From contig JAEWFK010000070.1 in NCBI GenBank assembly GCA_023388835.1, positions 1-8,769 on the forward strand: a stretch of 8,769 nt of DNA. Direction: 5' to 3'. This document shows, piece by piece, positions 5,786 through 8,769 of the stretch. The translations under genes were made by a program, and so were the position numbers. Every line of letters begins with the position of its first letter. Position 1 is the stretch's first letter. The DNA comes from Pseudomonadota bacterium (GTDB taxonomy: Bacteria > Pseudomonadota > Gammaproteobacteria > Burkholderiales > Burkholderiaceae_B). The notes below the pieces were generated by a model. That model was not told the origin of the DNA. It did not search any database and saw only the letters and a list, made by a program, of their open reading frames with translations.

Positions 5786-6233
5786 CGGCATGCGCGGGCG
5801 GGTCGATGTCGTCGTCGAATAGTGGCGGCAGGGGAGGCAGCCCGAATTTGGCGCGGGCGCGCTGGCAGTCGGGTTCAGGCCGGCCGTCGAACAGCCAGGG
5901 TTCGAATTCACGGCAAGGGCTCGGGCGCTGCGGGTAGATGCCGCAATGTACGGTGTTCGAGCCGATTTCCCCCTGCAGCGCGATGCAGCGTCCCTGTCCG
6001 TGCTCTGTACCCTTCATTGCGGCTCGCAAGGGACCCACTTGACTGACGAGATCCGGTGGTACCATCCCTGCGCCGCCGTCGGCGATTTCGCCACAGTAGA
6101 ACGACACCCTGAAGTGGGCGCAGCAAGCGCCGCAGCTCAGGCAGGGATTGGCAATTGATGCATCGTTCGAGGCCGGCTTGATCGGCTCTTGGAATATTGA
6201 CAGTACGGAGGGCGCGGGGCCGGTGTGACTCAT
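5781..6233 (-). CDS. YkgJ-family cysteine-cluster protein (putative zinc/iron-binding)
   Basis: A 150-residue protein of the YkgJ/UPF0153-type family, whose function is unknown and which is annotated only as a putative Zn- or Fe-chelating cysteine cluster. The conserved core begins at residue 29 with NPCLSCGACCAHFRVSFYCG, giving C31, C34, C37, C38 and C47. It continues with GRCIALQGEIGSNTVHCGIY (C83, C97), PQRPSPCREF (C107) and PEPDCQRARAKFGLPPLPP (C123), which makes nine cysteines. There is no signal peptide or membrane segment, so it is expected in the cytoplasm. The ATG at 6233 is chosen because the upstream in-frame extension (to 6326) is not family-like; no clear ribosome site is seen for either start, so this is uncertain. 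The first 28 residues precede the core and look unstructured. It converges on ubiT and diverges from recC. A link to Fe-S biology is conceivable but not shown. Confidence 0.85.
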   Translation of the reverse strand: MSHTGPAPSVLSIFQEPIKPASNDASIANPCLSCGACCAHFRVSFYCGEIADGGAGMVPPDLVSQVGPLRAAMKGTEHGQGRCIALQGEIGSNTVHCGIYPQRPSPCREFEPWLFDGRPEPDCQRARAKFGLPPLPPLFDDDIDPPAHAA

Positions 6234-6273
6234 GATGGTCGAGCGTTCTTCAATGGAAGGCGGCAGGTGGCAG

Positions 6274-6282
6274 AATATAGCA
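6274..6282 (-). promoter_or_regulatory. Possible extended -10 promoter for the YkgJ-family gene
   Basis: Read on the minus strand this is TGCTATATT, a TGn extended -10 joined to TATATT, about 40 bases before the ATG at 6233. No good -35 is found at 16-18 bases. It lies in the 131-base divergent gap with recC (6234-6364), where no other strong element was recognised for either gene. Confidence 0.3.
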
Positions 6283-6364
6283 CTGCATCGGCACAGCCGT
6301 GGTTGCGTCTGCGCCGCATCATCCACGCGAAGCGCCGTATTATTATTGATTCACCGGAGTCGTC

Positions 6365-8769
6365 TTGAGCCGCCGCAAACCTGTTTCCGTCATCGAACCT
6401 GGTCTGGTCGTACTGCATTCCAATCGAATGGAAGTCCTGCGCGACGGCTTGGTGCACTGGCTGGGCGCGCATCCGCTTGATCCGCTGGAAACGGACATCG
6501 TGGCCGTACAAAGCAACGGCATCGCACAGTGGCTGCGCAGCAGCTTGGCGCGATCCACGCAAGAGGGGGGTACGGGCATCGCCGCCGCGCTCGACACGCC
6601 GATGCCTTCCCGCCTGATGTGGACGCTTTATCGCCGTGTCCTGGGCGAAACCGCCGTGCCGGAGTCTTCGCCGCTGGACGAGCAGCCGCTGAGTTGGCGT
6701 CTGATGCGCATGCTGGGCGAGCTGCGGCAGAGCGAGGCCTACCGTCCTTTGCTGCACTTTCTTGAAGACGACGCCGACCTGCGCAAGCGCCATCAGCTGG
6801 CGCAGCGGCTGTCCGACCTCTACGATCAATATCAGGTCTACCGGGCAGACTGGCTGCAGGACTGGGCGGCAGGGAGGGACGTTCTCCGGGGGGCGCGTGA
6901 ACCCCGTCCGCTGGAAGCGGAGCAGTGCTGGCAAGCCGCCTTATGGCGCGACATTGTGGCGGACGTCGGTCCGGAGGCGGGCGATTCAGGCCGGGCGGCC
7001 GTTCATGCCCGCTTCATTCATGCATTACGCCATTGGCCGGAAACCGCCGAGCGCCCCGATCTGCCCCGGCGCATCATCGTGTTTGGCGTGAGTGCCTTGC
7101 CGCGACAGACGCTCGAGGCGCTCGCGCAGGCCGCGGCCTGGGTCCAGGTGCTGATATGCGTGCACAATCCGTGCGAATACCATTGGTCCGATATTGTCGA
7201 AGGGCGGGCCCTGCTTCGTAGCGTGAAGCATCATCAGGCCAGGCGTCCGGGCATGCCTGCCGAACTGGATGACGATCAGCTGCATGCGCATGCGCATCCT
7301 TTGCTGGCATCCTGGGGACGGCAAGGACGCGACTATATTGCCCTGCTCGAAGAATTGGAGAGCGAGGCAGGCGAATCCGGCCCGTCCTTTACCGTGGCCC
7401 CTGCCTTCGTCCCGGTCGGGGCCGGAACAGTGCTCAGTCAGTTTCAGGATGATGTTCGCGGGCTGCGGCCGCTTCCCGAGATCAGGGATGAAGGCCGGAT
7501 CGTCGCGCCCGATGACCGGTCATTCAGCTTCCACATTGCGCATAGCGCGCTTCGTGAAGTCGAGATTCTGCACGATCAGTTGCTGGCAGCGTTTGATGCC
7601 GAGCCTGATCTGCAGCCAGACGACATTATTGTGATGGTGCCGGACATCGAGAAGTACGCGCCTCATGTCGAAGCGGTCTTCGGGCTGCATGGGCCCGAAG
7701 ATCGCCGACACATTCCTTATTTCATCGTGGATCGCGGACCCGGGAACGTGAATACGGTGGCGGACGCGATCGAAACACTGCTCGGGCTCCCGCAAGCCCG
7801 CCTTGGCGTCGGAGAGGTTCTGGACCTGCTGGATATTGCTGCGGTCCGTCAGCGCTATGGCCTGTTGGAAGAAGACGTCGCCGTGCTGCGCGATTGGATA
7901 CGCGGCGCAAACGTGCGTTGGGGCCTGGACGCCCGCCATCGCGAAGCCCTGGGTCTGCCCATTGTGGAGGACCTAGCCGACATGCATACCTGGGCCTTCG
8001 GCTTGCGCCGCATGCTGCTGGGTTACGCCACCGGGGATACCGACGAATGGGAAGGGATTGCTCCCTACGGGGACGTCGCGGGCTTGGAAGCTGAACTCGT
8101 GGGTACGCTGGCCCGGTTTATTGAACGGCTGCTCCACTATTGCCGTCTGCTTGCCGAGCCGGCCGACCCCGCGCAGTGGGTCCAGCGCTTGCGTGGGCTT
8201 CTTTCTGACTTTCTGTCCCCGCCCGACGACATTGCGGGCTTGACCATCGAGCAGCTTACCCAGGCCCTGGATACCTGGCTGGACGATTGCGAAGCAGGCG
8301 GCTTCAGTGAACCGCTTACCTTGCCGGTGGTCAGCAAGCATTGGCTTTCCACATTGCGGACGGCCGGTATGGCGCAGCGCTTCACCAGCGGAGCGGTGAC
8401 CTTCGCGACTCTCATGCCCATGCGAGCCATTCCCTTTCGCCATGTGTGCCTGATGGGCATGAACGACGGCGAGTATCCGCGCCCAAGGCCGCCGGCTCAC
8501 TTCGATCTCATGGAAAAGGACTATCGCCCCGGCGACCGTTCTCGTCGCGACGATGACCGCTACCTGTTTCTGGAGGCCCTGCTATCGGCCCGCGATCGCT
8601 TCTATTTATCATGGGTGGGGCGAAGCATCGTGGACAATACCGAGCGGCCGCCTTCCGTGCTGGCAGGCCAGTTGCGCGATCATCTTGCCGCGGGTTGGCA
8701 GGCGGGTGATGGCGGCTCCGACGTTTTGGACCTGCTCACGACGGTTCACCCGCTGCAGGCGTTCAGCCC
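6365..8769 (+). CDS. recC: RecC, exodeoxyribonuclease V (RecBCD) gamma subunit, 3' end missing
   Basis: RecC holds the RecBCD helicase-nuclease together, splits the DNA strands and recognises Chi during double-strand break repair. About 801 codons are present of an expected ~1,100, and the frame leaves the window open. Matches to E. coli RecC run throughout: LHSNRMEVL (17-25), VQSNGIAQWL (49-58), PLLASWGRQGRDYIALL (from about 312), DDIIVMVPDIEKYAP (about 419), GLRRMLLGYA, TLMPMRAIPF, CLMGMNDGEYPR (about 695-706) and GDRSRRDDDRYLFLEAL (723-739). These cover the inactive helicase-like domains; the C-terminal nuclease-like domain lies outside. The start is TTG 6365: CCGGAG (6354-6359) lies 5 bases upstream, an in-frame stop TGA is at 6347, and the first in-frame ATG (6428) would cut off the conserved HSNR motif. 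No ATG or GTG alternative fits. recB and recD are expected downstream. Confidence 0.96.
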   Translation, partial: MSRRKPVSVIEPGLVVLHSNRMEVLRDGLVHWLGAHPLDPLETDIVAVQSNGIAQWLRSSLARSTQEGGTGIAAALDTPMPSRLMWTLYRRVLGETAVPESSPLDEQPLSWRLMRMLGELRQSEAYRPLLHFLEDDADLRKRHQLAQRLSDLYDQYQVYRADWLQDWAAGRDVLRGAREPRPLEAEQCWQAALWRDIVADVGPEAGDSGRAAVHARFIHALRHWPETAERPDLPRRIIVFGVSALPRQTLEALAQAAAWVQVLICVHNPCEYHWSDIVEGRALLRSVKHHQARRPGMPAELDDDQLHAHAHPLLASWGRQGRDYIALLEELESEAGESGPSFTVAPAFVPVGAGTVLSQFQDDVRGLRPLPEIRDEGRIVAPDDRSFSFHIAHSALREVEILHDQLLAAFDAEPDLQPDDIIVMVPDIEKYAPHVEAVFGLHGPEDRRHIPYFIVDRGPGNVNTVADAIETLLGLPQARLGVGEVLDLLDIAAVRQRYGLLEEDVAVLRDWIRGANVRWGLDARHREALGLPIVEDLADMHTWAFGLRRMLLGYATGDTDEWEGIAPYGDVAGLEAELVGTLARFIERLLHYCRLLAEPADPAQWVQRLRGLLSDFLSPPDDIAGLTIEQLTQALDTWLDDCEAGGFSEPLTLPVVSKHWLSTLRTAGMAQRFTSGAVTFATLMPMRAIPFRHVCLMGMNDGEYPRPRPPAHFDLMEKDYRPGDRSRRDDDRYLFLEALLSARDRFYLSWVGRSIVDNTERPPSVLAGQLRDHLAAGWQAGDGGSDVLDLLTTVHPLQAFS

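Noticed and set aside
6234..6326. A 31-residue N-terminal extension of the YkgJ-family protein
   Set aside because: The extension occupies the divergent promoter gap with recC, covers the candidate -10 and is not characteristic of the family.

Overview
The window looks like chromosomal DNA of a high-GC betaproteobacterium, most likely in the Burkholderiales and perhaps near Bordetella, Achromobacter or other Alcaligenaceae. This rests on GC-rich codon use, the hemX-hemY-ppa order and the similarity of each protein to familiar proteobacterial families; genus is an inference. All the main genes are recognisable, with no sign of mobile elements, CRISPR, tRNA or rRNA.

Region 1 (1-1857) is the 3' end of a haem-operon pair. 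It holds the last ~114 codons of a probable hemX, whose C-terminus has become a low-complexity Gln/Glu/Pro tail built on a 21-bp tandem repeat, followed 3 bases later by hemY, a membrane protein with TPR-like repeats. Region 2 (1903-3136) holds inorganic pyrophosphatase (ppa), probably with its own promoter, and a tightly linked fumarylacetoacetate hydrolase-family gene with a GTG start.

Region 3 (3159-5707) is the most interesting part: a three-gene ubiU-ubiV-ubiT cluster for oxygen-independent ubiquinone synthesis. UbiU and UbiV keep all eight cysteines that bind the two 4Fe-4S clusters, and ubiV and ubiT overlap by ATGA. A near-consensus FNR/Anr box lies upstream, spaced for a class II activated promoter, which suggests that the cluster is switched on when oxygen is scarce. 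With ubiT on the same strand, the layout differs from E. coli, where ubiT diverges from ubiUV.

Region 4 (5781-8769) holds a minus-strand YkgJ-family cysteine-cluster protein that converges on ubiT. Divergent from it is the first ~800 codons of recC (RecBCD subunit), which starts at TTG and runs off the window end. No wholly novel system is visible. The best leads are the regulatory signal and layout of ubiUVT, the repeat-built HemX tail, the long HemY tail and the uncharacterised YkgJ-family neighbour.
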